Assembly: GCF_030386795.1 (NCBI RefSeq)
Contig: NZ_JANUQM010000001.1
Location: forward strand, 554,363-618,362
Origin: Streptomyces sp. S.PNR 29
GTDB taxonomy: Bacteria > Actinomycetota > Actinomycetes > Streptomycetales > Streptomycetaceae
DNA: 64,000 nt
Reading direction: 5' to 3'
Shown: piece after piece, positions 43,984 through 50,946 of the stretch
Position numbering within the stretch: the stretch's first letter is position 1
Layout: the number at the start of each line of letters is the position of its first letter
Notes under the pieces: model-generated
Database searches by the model: none
Seen by the model: only the letters and a program-made list of their open reading frames with translations
What the model was told of the DNA's origin: nothing
Position numbers and translations under genes: made by a program

Positions 43984-44899
43984 CGTCCATGAGGTCCGCG
44001 ATCAGGACCGCGTACCGGCGGATCTCCGCCTCGTCCCAGGCGACGAAGACGCTGAAGTCGTGCAGGTGCAGCAGTGAGCGCAGCACGGTGGAACGCCGGA
44101 CCAGCGCGTCGGGCGTCCGCCCGTAGCCGTCGGTGAAGGCCCGGGTCAGCCGGTCCCAGTCGGTGTCGGCGCTGGGCAGCCGGGCGGAGAAGAAGCGCAG
44201 TTCGCGCAGCTCGGCGATGACCCAGCCGACGTCCCACTGCCAAGGGGCGTGGCCGACATCCTCGCCGGTGATCAGCCCGTGGGGGTGATCGGGGGCTTCG
44301 GCGACGACGAGCAGGCCGAGGCCGGGAGCGCCGTGGACGAGCGTGAGCGGCCCGGCCTCCCGCACCTCGGTCAGCCACCGCTCAAGGCTGCTCCAGCGCG
44401 CCTCACCGAGCAACGCCCGCACGGAGCCGTGGAGTTGTCCGGCGCGCTCGGTGCGCGGGGCGTCGAACCAGGTGCGCAGTCTGCGCCAGGTAGCGGGAGG
44501 AGGGCAGGCGGCATCGGCCTGTCCCGCCGGCGGCAGGGGTGCGGCGTGCAGTGCCCGCAGCAGGCGGCCCAAGCCGTACAGCGTGTCCTGCGCGCTCGGC
44601 GCGGCCGAGGGGGCGCCGGACAGCAGCAGCTCGGCCATGGAGCTGCGTCCGGGCAGGGCGTAGTGCAGTTCGGACGCGTCGCCGGGGTCGCGCGGCAGTA
44701 CGCAGCGGACGCCGGGCCCGCGGCCGGCCGGGCCGGGTTCCACGGCTGCCAGGGTGCGCCGGGCTGTGGGCGGCGGGCCATGCAGCGGCTCCGGGCGAGC
44801 GGCGCCCGGGCCTCGGACCCAGGTGAAGCCGCCGTCCTGCGGGCCGGTCCGTATCGTCGTGCGGAGCAGTCCGCTCGCGTACTCGGCTACGACGGTCAT
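43964..44899 (-). CDS. Phosphotransferase-like protein, TvaE/LanX type (candidate cyclase partner)
   Basis: 311 residues from ATG 44899, overlapping the decarboxylase stop as ATGA. A divergent APH/kinase fold: LTLVHGAPGLGLLVVAEAP replaces the HGDxxxxN loop of kinases, and HGLITGEDVGHAPWQWDVGW replaces the DxD/DFE region. The loss of catalytic Asp/Asn suggests a non-kinase. In thioamitide and class V lanthipeptide clusters a second phosphotransferase-like protein helps AviCys ring formation with the decarboxylase, and this gene has the same neighbour. Assignment is by context and fold pattern. Confidence 0.72.
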   Translation of the reverse strand: MTVVAEYASGLLRTTIRTGPQDGGFTWVRGPGAARPEPLHGPPPTARRTLAAVEPGPAGRGPGVRCVLPRDPGDASELHYALPGRSSMAELLLSGAPSAAPSAQDTLYGLGRLLRALHAAPLPPAGQADAACPPPATWRRLRTWFDAPRTERAGQLHGSVRALLGEARWSSLERWLTEVREAGPLTLVHGAPGLGLLVVAEAPDHPHGLITGEDVGHAPWQWDVGWVIAELRELRFFSARLPSADTDWDRLTRAFTDGYGRTPDALVRRSTVLRSLLHLHDFSVFVAWDEAEIRRYAVLIADLMDEQEGVR

Positions 44900-45516
44900 C
44901 CCTGCTCGCCCTCGCTCCGCGTGGCCGCGAGCTCCGTGTGGCGTTTCTCGATGAGTTCCAGCAGCGTCGGCAGAGCGGCGGCCGTGGTCCGCTCCAGGCG
45001 TCCCGTGGACACGCTGCGCCCGACCTCCGGTTCCGCCACGACCACGTTGGGGCGTTCGCGCAGTGCGGCCAGGTGGGTGCGGAAGGCGTGGCTCTCGAAC
45101 CCACCCGGCGGGAGCGCCGGAGCGAGGCCGACCGGAACTCCGGTGCACTGCAGCGCCAGCATCACGGGGGTGTCGGCGAGCCCGAGGGCCAGTCGGCTGA
45201 CGAAGTGGAAGGTGGCGGGGAAGACCGCCACCGCGTCGGCCCACTCGGTGAGTTCCACGTGGGGGGCGGTGGGTTGCGGCCGGGTGGGCCACTCGTCGTG
45301 GAACAGGGGCTTGCCGCCGATGGCGGTGAGCGCGGCGGGGGCGACGAACGTGGTGGCCTGGCGGGTGAGAGCCACCCTTGTCTCCAGGTGCGGGTAGCTC
45401 TCCCGCAGCCAGCCGAGCCAGCCCGGCAGTGAGGAGACGCCGAGCGCGCCCGTGCCCACCAGGAGCAGGCGGCGGAAGGAGAAGTCGGGGAGTGCCGAGC
45501 TGCCGTGGTGGATCAT
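44896..45516 (-). CDS. HFCD flavoprotein, peptidyl-cysteine decarboxylase (LanD/TvaF type)
   Basis: 206 residues, ATG 45516, overlapping genes on both sides by 4 nt. FRRLLLVGTGALGVSSLPGW is the FMN-phosphate loop. The catalytic His is in PHVELTEWADAVAVFPATF (compare HxELTxWAD of EpiD-like enzymes), followed by the PASANT-equivalent segment and LALQCTGVP. The enzyme oxidatively decarboxylates the C-terminal Cys of the precursor to an enethiol(ate), which then closes onto a dehydro residue to give AviCys. The precursor here ends in Cys, as required. Confidence 0.9.
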   Translation of the reverse strand: MIHHGSSALPDFSFRRLLLVGTGALGVSSLPGWLGWLRESYPHLETRVALTRQATTFVAPAALTAIGGKPLFHDEWPTRPQPTAPHVELTEWADAVAVFPATFHFVSRLALGLADTPVMLALQCTGVPVGLAPALPPGGFESHAFRTHLAALRERPNVVVAEPEVGRSVSTGRLERTTAAALPTLLELIEKRHTELAATRSEGEQG

Positions 45517-46478
45517 CGGGAACTCCTGTGCGCTGCGGTGAGGGTGGTGAGGGCGGCCAGCGACGCGCGTGTTCCCTCAAGGGTCTGCGTACCGATGGTG
45601 CTGAGCACCACCTCGTCGGCGCCGGCGTCCCGGTACGCCCTGACGGCACGGAGGATGTCGTCGGTGCTGCCCACGGCCGCCGTGCCGCTGTCGATGAGCC
45701 GGGCCGCGGCCTTGGGCAGGTCGTTCGGGTCGACGTCGATTCCGGCGCGGCCCAGCATGTCGGCGTAGTGCGGCGCCTGGAGGTGGGCCTGGGCGGCGGC
45801 GAGCACGGTCTTCTCGTGGTCGCGCCCTGCGGCGTCGAGGGAGACGTGGACGACGGCGGTCACCCGGGGCCGGGGGCGGCCCGCTCGCTGCGCGCCCCTG
45901 GCGAGTGCGGGGACGATCGACTCCGCGAGGTAGTGCGGGGGCGCCAGCCAGGTGATGGCGACGTCCGCGAGCTCTCCGGCCAGCTCGGCCATCCGGGGTC
46001 TGAGCACCCCCAGCCCCAGCTCGACGGGCGGGGTGTCCAGGGGCGGGAGCGCGCCGCCCATGGAGAAGTACTCGCCGGCGTGGTCGGCGACCTCCCCCGC
46101 CAGGAGGGCTCTGACGATCGTGGCGTACTCGCGCACGGCCCTGAGCGGGCTCGCGTAGCCCTGTCCGCGCAGCGCCCGGACGAACGGCTCCGGTCCGGTG
46201 CCGAACCCGGCGACGAACGGCTGTCCGGTCAGGGCGGCGAGGGAGCGTGCCTGCAGGGCGGCCTGGAAGGGGTGGCGCAGCGGCATGAGGGTCACGCTGG
46301 TGCCCATGGGGATCCGGGCTCCGGCCCCTGCCGCGTGGGCGAGGGCGGTGTGCGGCTCGATCAGGAGCGACTGGCCGGTCCACAGCCGCTCGGCATCCCC
46401 TGTACGGACGATGTCCGCGAACGGCAGCAGTTGTTCGCCGGAGACAGGCATAAAGGGAAGGAGAACAGACGTGCTCAT
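45513..46478 (-). CDS. Luciferase-like (F420-type) reductase, LanJ(C)-like
   Basis: 321 residues, ATG 46478. Bacterial luciferase/TIM-barrel family: LPFMPVSGEQLLPFADIVRT, TSVTLMPLRHPFQAALQARS, and FVAGFGTGPEPFVRAL. Many actinobacterial members use F420. In the class V lanthipeptide lexapeptide an F420H2-dependent member reduces dehydroalanine to D-alanine. Directly after the precursor gene, the same role is likely: Ser36, Ser38 or Ser41 of the peptide could become D-Ala. Cofactor choice not visible with certainty. Confidence 0.82.
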   Translation of the reverse strand: MSTSVLLPFMPVSGEQLLPFADIVRTGDAERLWTGQSLLIEPHTALAHAAGAGARIPMGTSVTLMPLRHPFQAALQARSLAALTGQPFVAGFGTGPEPFVRALRGQGYASPLRAVREYATIVRALLAGEVADHAGEYFSMGGALPPLDTPPVELGLGVLRPRMAELAGELADVAITWLAPPHYLAESIVPALARGAQRAGRPRPRVTAVVHVSLDAAGRDHEKTVLAAAQAHLQAPHYADMLGRAGIDVDPNDLPKAAARLIDSGTAAVGSTDDILRAVRAYRDAGADEVVLSTIGTQTLEGTRASLAALTTLTAAHRSSR

Positions 46479-46549
46479 TTCTCGGGGCTGCCCTTCGAGT
46501 CCTCTTTTGTCGACCGGTCACCGGTTACCGGTTGTCCGGACCGGACAGC

Positions 46550-46584
46550 CGTGCGGTCGGCGGTGACACCGCCGACCGCACGGA
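46550..46584 (-). terminator. 17-bp palindrome between precursor and modifying genes (attenuator)
   Basis: CCGTGCGGTCGGCGGTG (46550-46566) and its exact complement at 46568-46584 around one base, 24 nt after the precursor stop codon. Such a strong hairpin should stop most transcripts and let a minority read into the enzyme genes, the usual way RiPP operons make more precursor than enzyme. ACCGGT motifs repeat at 46513-46533, just beyond. Confidence 0.8.
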
Positions 46585-46608
46585 AACATCACATCAGTGG
46601 GCGCGTGG

Positions 46609-46752
46609 TCAGCAGCCCCACTTGATGCTGGAGACGACGCTCAGCGAGATGATGGTCTGCGGCGAGGGGGCCTCGTCCGGGGTGACCTCGTCCGCCATCT
46701 CGTTGACGTCCGCGTAGGTGTCGAAACCGGCGGCCAGCTCGATGTCGTTCAT
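46609..46752 (-). CDS. RiPP precursor peptide, class V lanthipeptide (lanthidin)-like
   Basis: 47 residues, ATG 46752 with GGAGAAGG 3-10 nt upstream. Acidic leader MNDIELAAGFDTYADVNEMA, then DEVTPDEAPSP, then a Ser/Thr-rich hydrophobic C terminus QTIISLSVVSSIKWGC. The only Cys is the last residue. Ser42 stands five positions before it, the spacing of the AviCys/AviMeCys ring in thioviridamide and cacaoidin, and cacaoidin also ends WGC. In cacaoidin the segment before TI carries a Cys for an N-terminal lanthionine; here Gln32 stands there, so only one ring can form. Thr33, Ser36, Ser38, Ser41 may be dehydrated. Neighbours supply the decarboxylase, kinase, lyase, reductase and protease. Confidence 0.88.
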   Translation of the reverse strand: MNDIELAAGFDTYADVNEMADEVTPDEAPSPQTIISLSVVSSIKWGC

Positions 46753-46840
46753 AGCCTTCTCCCTTGTCAATTGAAGGTATGCAACCAAGTCGGAGAGGAA
46801 TGTCGCTGGTTCGCAGCGCCTTTCCTCGGCGACGTCCAGA

Positions 46841-46870
46841 AAGCTAGTTCGACTCAAATCGGCCGGGCAA
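46841..46870 (-). promoter_or_regulatory. Candidate promoter of the precursor gene
   Basis: On the minus strand TTGCCC (46870-46865) and TAGCTT (46846-46841) are separated by 18 nt, in a 157-nt gap less GC-rich than the genes. It would give a leader of about 80 nt. Inference from consensus only. Confidence 0.4.
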
Positions 46871-46909
46871 GATCTTTCTGTTGAAAGGTTGTTCGCCGGC
46901 CACCGGACA

Positions 46910-47887
46910 TCAAAACCCTGTGTCGAAAGGCGGCGAGGAGAGGTTCCGGGCCGGTTCGAGGGGGTCGATACCGGCCTCCAGGAACGCCTCCCGTACCCAC
47001 TCCGACCGGTCCCGGGAGCCGTCGGGCGCGGTCGCGTGGCGGACCAGGCCCGTGGCGAGCGCCCGGGACCTGTGCTCTCCGAAGCTGGTGTTGCGCATCC
47101 CGGGTCTGGAGTCGTCCGGCTCCCAGGCCACGGCGACGCCGGGGGCGAGGGACCGGGCGAAGGGCGAGGTGCCGGCTCCCAGGCCGGCGTTCTCCTCCAT
47201 CTCCGCGGCCAGCGGCGCGAGCACGTGCTGGTCCTCGCTCCCCAGGTAGACCACGATGCCGTCGCGCCGTGGGAGGGCATCGGCGGACGAGATGGCCTTG
47301 GCCCGGTACGCGACCCCGCGTTCCTCCAGGCACCGCAGTGTCCTGCCCCACGCGTCGAGGAGCACCTCGGGGCTTTCGACGTGCAGATACAGCCGGAGGA
47401 CGGCGCCTTGGTGGGCCAACGGCCGCGAGCCGTCGACCAGGAAGAAGCCCGGGGAGAGCAACGGGCGGGCCGCGGCGATGAGCACCTCCGCCTCTTCGCC
47501 GTTCGCGGTGCCGGTGTCGCCGACGACGCGCTCGCGCGCGACACGGACCCGTACGCCCGACAGGCCGACGACCAGCCTCTCGCCTCCGCCGCCGCTCAGG
47601 ACGGGACCTCGGTAGCGGGTGTGCTCGTGCGGTACGCCCCGGGCGAGCCCGGCCTCCAGGTCGCGTGCGTCCCACCGCCTCTTCGCCGTCACCGGTTCCG
47701 CCGCCGTCCGGCCGACGTGGACCACTTCGTAGAGGGTGGTGGCGAGTTGAACGGCGAGCGCTCGCGGCGAGTCGGCGGTCACCGTCCGCTCCCCCACCGT
47801 CGCGGTCAGGCCGTCGGGCCGTACGTCCACGAGGGACAGCACCTCTTCGAGCCGCACGGACAGGGCGTCCCCGGCCGCCGCCCTCAT
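46910..47887 (-). CDS. HopA1-type lyase, TvaD/LanY-like
   Basis: 325 residues from ATG 47887, overlapping the kinase stop as ATGA; the frame stays open 49 codons upstream but that part is spurious. It has the HopA1 effector-domain pattern: GFFLVDGSRPLAHQGAVLRL, AKAISSADALPRRDGIVVYL, and near the end GMRNTSFGEHRSRALATGLV. HopA1-like proteins in thioamitide and class V pathways eliminate phosphate from phospho-Ser/Thr of the precursor, after the kinase acts, to give Dha/Dhb. Last gene before the precursor. Confidence 0.88.
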   Translation of the reverse strand: MRAAAGDALSVRLEEVLSLVDVRPDGLTATVGERTVTADSPRALAVQLATTLYEVVHVGRTAAEPVTAKRRWDARDLEAGLARGVPHEHTRYRGPVLSGGGGERLVVGLSGVRVRVARERVVGDTGTANGEEAEVLIAAARPLLSPGFFLVDGSRPLAHQGAVLRLYLHVESPEVLLDAWGRTLRCLEERGVAYRAKAISSADALPRRDGIVVYLGSEDQHVLAPLAAEMEENAGLGAGTSPFARSLAPGVAVAWEPDDSRPGMRNTSFGEHRSRALATGLVRHATAPDGSRDRSEWVREAFLEAGIDPLEPARNLSSPPFDTGF

Positions 47888-48972
47888 GCCCGGGCCTCCG
47901 TCAGCCCGAGGGTTGATTGAAAGGCAGCCGGCGTCAGCAGCGCCTTCCGTCCGATCCCGGCCATGGCCCGGGGCAGGGCGGCAAGTCGCGGTGCCGTGCG
48001 CGCGCCGGCCAGCAGCCGGTCGAGCAGATGCCATCCGACGAAGGCCGTGACCCGTTCGGCGAGCTGGTCGTCACCGCTGTCCCTGGTGTCGCGGTAGCCG
48101 TTCCAGAAGGCCATGATCTGCGGACGCACCTTTCGGATCCCCTCTGTCAACCGGGCCAGCATGCGATCCCGGGACGGAGGCTCTTCTCCCTGCCGGTCGC
48201 CGGCCGCCGCGTCCAGCAGGGCGCGGTGCAGCAGATCACCCACCACTCCTCCGAGGTCACGGGCCGGGTCGCCGGCCCGGAACTCCTCGAAGTCGGTGAG
48301 GTGCACCGTGCCGTCGGAGATCAGGAACTGGTCGAGCCGCAGATCGCAGTGTGCGGCGACCCGGTCGGCCAGCCGTTCGTGGCTCAACAGCCGGCGCAGG
48401 GCGTCCCCCAGTTCCGCGTCGTTCTGCATGAGGCTCCATGCCTGCAGCTCCGCCGCGGACGACGCTTCGAAGAGGGCGGCGGGAATGGCTTCGAGCAGTT
48501 CCTCGGTCGGCAGGAGCGGGCTGATTTCCTCGTCGTGCGGGAGTTCCGCCACCGGCAGATCGTGCAGCAGGCCGACCGTGCGTCCCAGGGAATACGCCAG
48601 TTCGGAGGTGAGCTGTTCTTCGCGTATCAGTTCCGCGGCGGTCCTCGCATCGTCCACGCGGGCGAACACCAGCACGCCCTTTTCGGGATCGGCGGCGAGG
48701 AGCTGCGGGGAACGCAATGCGGTGGACGTGTCTTTTCGCAGTATCCGGTCGAAGGCGAGGCATTGGCGGACGCGTGCCGCCGACGCCTGCGGATGCCCTT
48801 CGAGTTTCTTGACGAAAACACGCTTTCCGGTGTCGGTGGTGCCGATCCAGTTCTGGTTGCGGCCGGGGAGTTTCCTGACGTCCGTCTGCCCGGCGAGCGA
48901 GCCGAGCCCCGTGTGGATCAGGAGGTCGTCCACCGCGGCCGTCTCATCGAGCGTCGTGGTCCCTTCGGTCAC
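47884..48972 (-). CDS. Precursor Ser/Thr kinase, APH-like (TvaC/LanK type)
   Basis: 362 residues, overlapping both neighbours by 4 nt. Aminoglycoside-phosphotransferase fold: the ATP Lys in RVFVKKLEGH, the catalytic loop HCDLRLDQFLI (Asp kept, the usual Asn is Gln), and the metal Asp in LTDFEEFRAGDPARDLG. In class V lanthipeptide and thioamitide clusters the equivalent protein phosphorylates precursor Ser/Thr. It pairs with the HopA1-type lyase as a two-protein dehydratase. An ordinary antibiotic kinase is unlikely given this gene order. Confidence 0.88.
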   Translation of the reverse strand: MTEGTTTLDETAAVDDLLIHTGLGSLAGQTDVRKLPGRNQNWIGTTDTGKRVFVKKLEGHPQASAARVRQCLAFDRILRKDTSTALRSPQLLAADPEKGVLVFARVDDARTAAELIREEQLTSELAYSLGRTVGLLHDLPVAELPHDEEISPLLPTEELLEAIPAALFEASSAAELQAWSLMQNDAELGDALRRLLSHERLADRVAAHCDLRLDQFLISDGTVHLTDFEEFRAGDPARDLGGVVGDLLHRALLDAAAGDRQGEEPPSRDRMLARLTEGIRKVRPQIMAFWNGYRDTRDSGDDQLAERVTAFVGWHLLDRLLAGARTAPRLAALPRAMAGIGRKALLTPAAFQSTLGLTEARA

Positions 48973-49619
48973 CGCTGTCCACCCCCGGCGATCGCTCGGC
49001 TGATCAGCCGGGCCGCCGGCCCCGGTTCGTCAGCGACGGTGTGGATGCGCCTGGCCCGCACCGGCTCGCCTTTTCGAAGCGGTACCAGCAGCGGCTCGCG
49101 CAGCTCGATGACCAGGTTGGTGGCACTGCCCACGGTGCACGCCACCGCGTCGTCGTCGCCCGGGACCCTGCGCAGTCCGTATCCCTGGCTGGAACCGTGT
49201 GCGACGCGTACGGAGGCGAGCGCCTCGATGGGAAGCGTCACCTCGCGGAACGGTCCCGTGCGCAGGCGCAGCGTCCCGGCGTCGAGCAGGTGAGGCGCCC
49301 GCGCCGTCATGGCGCAGAAGCCCAGTGAGAGGACGAGGGTGAACACCATCCACGGGACATGAAGCGCCCGGCCGACCGGGGGAAGCATGGTGTCGGCCAG
49401 GACCCCGGCGAGCAGATCGGTGACGACGAACGCCCAGACAAGCATGCGTACGTCCGAAGAATGGCGGATCGGCTCCTGCCCCTCGGAGAGGGGAACCGGT
49501 TTGCGGGCCACCCACTTCCACAGGTCACCGAGCAGAGCGGCCGTCCACTGTTTCGCTGTCCTTGTCCTTCGGGACACGGGTTCCGCCTCGACGTGTTCGG
49601 CAGCCGCGGGGTCATGCAT
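48969..49619 (-). CDS. Membrane protein of unknown function in the RiPP operon
   Basis: 216 residues, overlapping the kinase gene by 4 nt and the HTH gene by 8 nt. Two transmembrane helices at about 58-80 and 88-106 (LVWAFVVTDLLAGVLA, WMVFTLVLSLGFCAMTA). The C-terminal soluble part (RLRTGPFREVTLPIEALASV, SATNLVIELREPLLVPLRKG) resembles a bacterial PH-like beta domain. The tight coupling argues for a role with the modifying enzymes, for example membrane anchoring, sensing or immunity. No family with known function recognised. Confidence 0.8.
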   Translation of the reverse strand: MHDPAAAEHVEAEPVSRRTRTAKQWTAALLGDLWKWVARKPVPLSEGQEPIRHSSDVRMLVWAFVVTDLLAGVLADTMLPPVGRALHVPWMVFTLVLSLGFCAMTARAPHLLDAGTLRLRTGPFREVTLPIEALASVRVAHGSSQGYGLRRVPGDDDAVACTVGSATNLVIELREPLLVPLRKGEPVRARRIHTVADEPGPAARLISRAIAGGGQR

Positions 49620-50169
49620 CTCTCAGGCTCCTTCCGAGCCAGAAGCCGGACGCGATACAGGTTCCGGCCAGGGCGGTGAGCGCTGTCGTCTTCGGGTTGC
49701 CGCCGACGAGTTTCGCGGTGCCGACCATTCCCGCGACACTGGCGATTCCGGCGAGGGCGGGCAGGGTCCGGCGCAGACGAGCCGCGGCGGGCCGGTCGTC
49801 CAGGGCACTCGCGCGGCGGTATCCGGGGTGGGGTGCCGGCGTCAACGACGTGGCGGACTCGGCGACAGCGCTGCGGGCACGGGCCGCAGGACGGTTGGCG
49901 GCACCCAGGGCGGCTTCCGTCTCCGCCCACTTCCGCCGCCAGAACACCGGGTCTCCCTCGCAGGCCCGGACGTAGGCCAACGTCACGTCCAGGCTGGGCA
50001 GACTGAGTCCGCGGGCGGCCTCCGAGAGGGTCGTCCCGGAGTAGTTGGCGCGGCTCGCCAGCTCACGATACGAAGGGTTCCCCACTGATCTTCGGAGCGC
50101 TCTGAGTTCGTAGGCGAAGCTCTGCAGCGGCCCCTCGGAAGGGTCCAGGTGCGTCTCCGGTCGTCCCAT
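49612..50169 (-). CDS. HTH regulator with C-terminal membrane helices, head of the RiPP operon
   Basis: 185 residues from ATG 50169 (GGGGAG 9 nt upstream). N-terminal Streptomyces-type XRE domain: LQSFAYELRALRRSVGNPSY, RELASRANYSGTTLSEAARG, LSLPSLDVTLAYVRACEG. After a Pro/Ala linker the C-terminal 50 residues form two hydrophobic stretches (TLPALAGIASVAGMVGTA, TALTALAGTCIASGFWLG), so it may be a membrane-tethered DNA-binding protein. As first gene it probably autoregulates the operon. Confidence 0.85.
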   Translation of the reverse strand: MGRPETHLDPSEGPLQSFAYELRALRRSVGNPSYRELASRANYSGTTLSEAARGLSLPSLDVTLAYVRACEGDPVFWRRKWAETEAALGAANRPAARARSAVAESATSLTPAPHPGYRRASALDDRPAAARLRRTLPALAGIASVAGMVGTAKLVGGNPKTTALTALAGTCIASGFWLGRSLRDA

Positions 50170-50313
50170 ATCGGTCAACTCCCCGTTCGTTAGACACAGC
50201 GGTGCGTTGCGCGTCCCCTGAGTCACGCGTCGGCAGCACGCATGCGTGCTGTGGTCCCCGACGGCGGAACGCGCGCGAAAGTGGTCTGTTGGAGGTGGCA
50301 GCTGTGGTCGTCG

Positions 50314-50946
50314 TCAGATCCAGCCGTGCTCCCGCGCCATGCGTGCCGCGGCGTGGCGGTTCTCCACCCTGAGCTTGCCGACGGCTGACGACATGTGGTT
50401 GCGGACGGTGCCCTCCGTGAGACCGGCGCGTTCGGCGATCTCCGCGATCGAGGAACCGTCTACCGCGAGGGCCAGCATGTCGGCTTCGCGCGGCGTCAGC
50501 GGGCTGTCGCCCGCGCTGATGGCCTCGGCCGCGAGATCGGAGGAGATGTAGCGCCGGCCGGAGTGGACCGTCCGGATGATGTCCGCGAGATCGCGGGCGG
50601 AGACCGTCTTGGGCAGGAAGCCACGGACGCCGATCTCCAACGCCCGCTTCAGATACCCCGGGCGCCCGTGACTGGTGATGATCATGGTGCGGCAGTCCGG
50701 GAGTTCGCCGCGGAGCGCCTCGGCGACGGCGAGGCCGTCGAGGCCGGGCATCTGCAGATCCAGGACCGCGACATCGGGGTGCAGGGCCCGCGCCATGGCC
50801 ACGGCTTCCGGCCCGGTGGACGCCTCGCCCACCACGGTCAGGTCCTCCGTGAGTCCGAGCAGTGCCGCCAGCGCCCCGGTGATGAGCTTTTCGTCGTCGG
50901 CGAGCAGAACCCGGATCCGCTTGTCGTCCTTGGTGTCATCGGTCAC
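50314..50946 (-). CDS. NarL/LuxR-family response regulator
   Basis: 210 residues from GTG 50946, overlapping the kinase gene as GTGA. Receiver domain: acidic pocket in RVLLADDEKLITGALAALLG, phosphoacceptor Asp in PDVAVLDLQMPGLDGLAVAE, and switch region IITSHGRPGYLKRALEIGVR, PK. C-terminal LuxR HTH: LTPREADMLALAVDGSSIAE, LTEGTVRNHMSSAVGKL. Output partner of the sensor kinase next to it; possibly controls the RiPP operon or the exporter. Confidence 0.95.
   Translation of the reverse strand: MTDDTKDDKRIRVLLADDEKLITGALAALLGLTEDLTVVGEASTGPEAVAMARALHPDVAVLDLQMPGLDGLAVAEALRGELPDCRTMIITSHGRPGYLKRALEIGVRGFLPKTVSARDLADIIRTVHSGRRYISSDLAAEAISAGDSPLTPREADMLALAVDGSSIAEIAERAGLTEGTVRNHMSSAVGKLRVENRHAAARMAREHGWI

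Noticed and set aside
43964..45649. 561-residue reading of the phosphotransferase-like gene
   Set aside because: The upstream 250 codons overlap the decarboxylase gene in another frame and have no family features; ATG 44899 with an ATGA overlap is the better start.
46609..46752. Linaridin precursor
   Set aside because: No LinH/LinL-type proteins or linaridin methyltransferase are encoded; the HopA1 and kinase-like proteins and the WGC end fit class V lanthipeptides.
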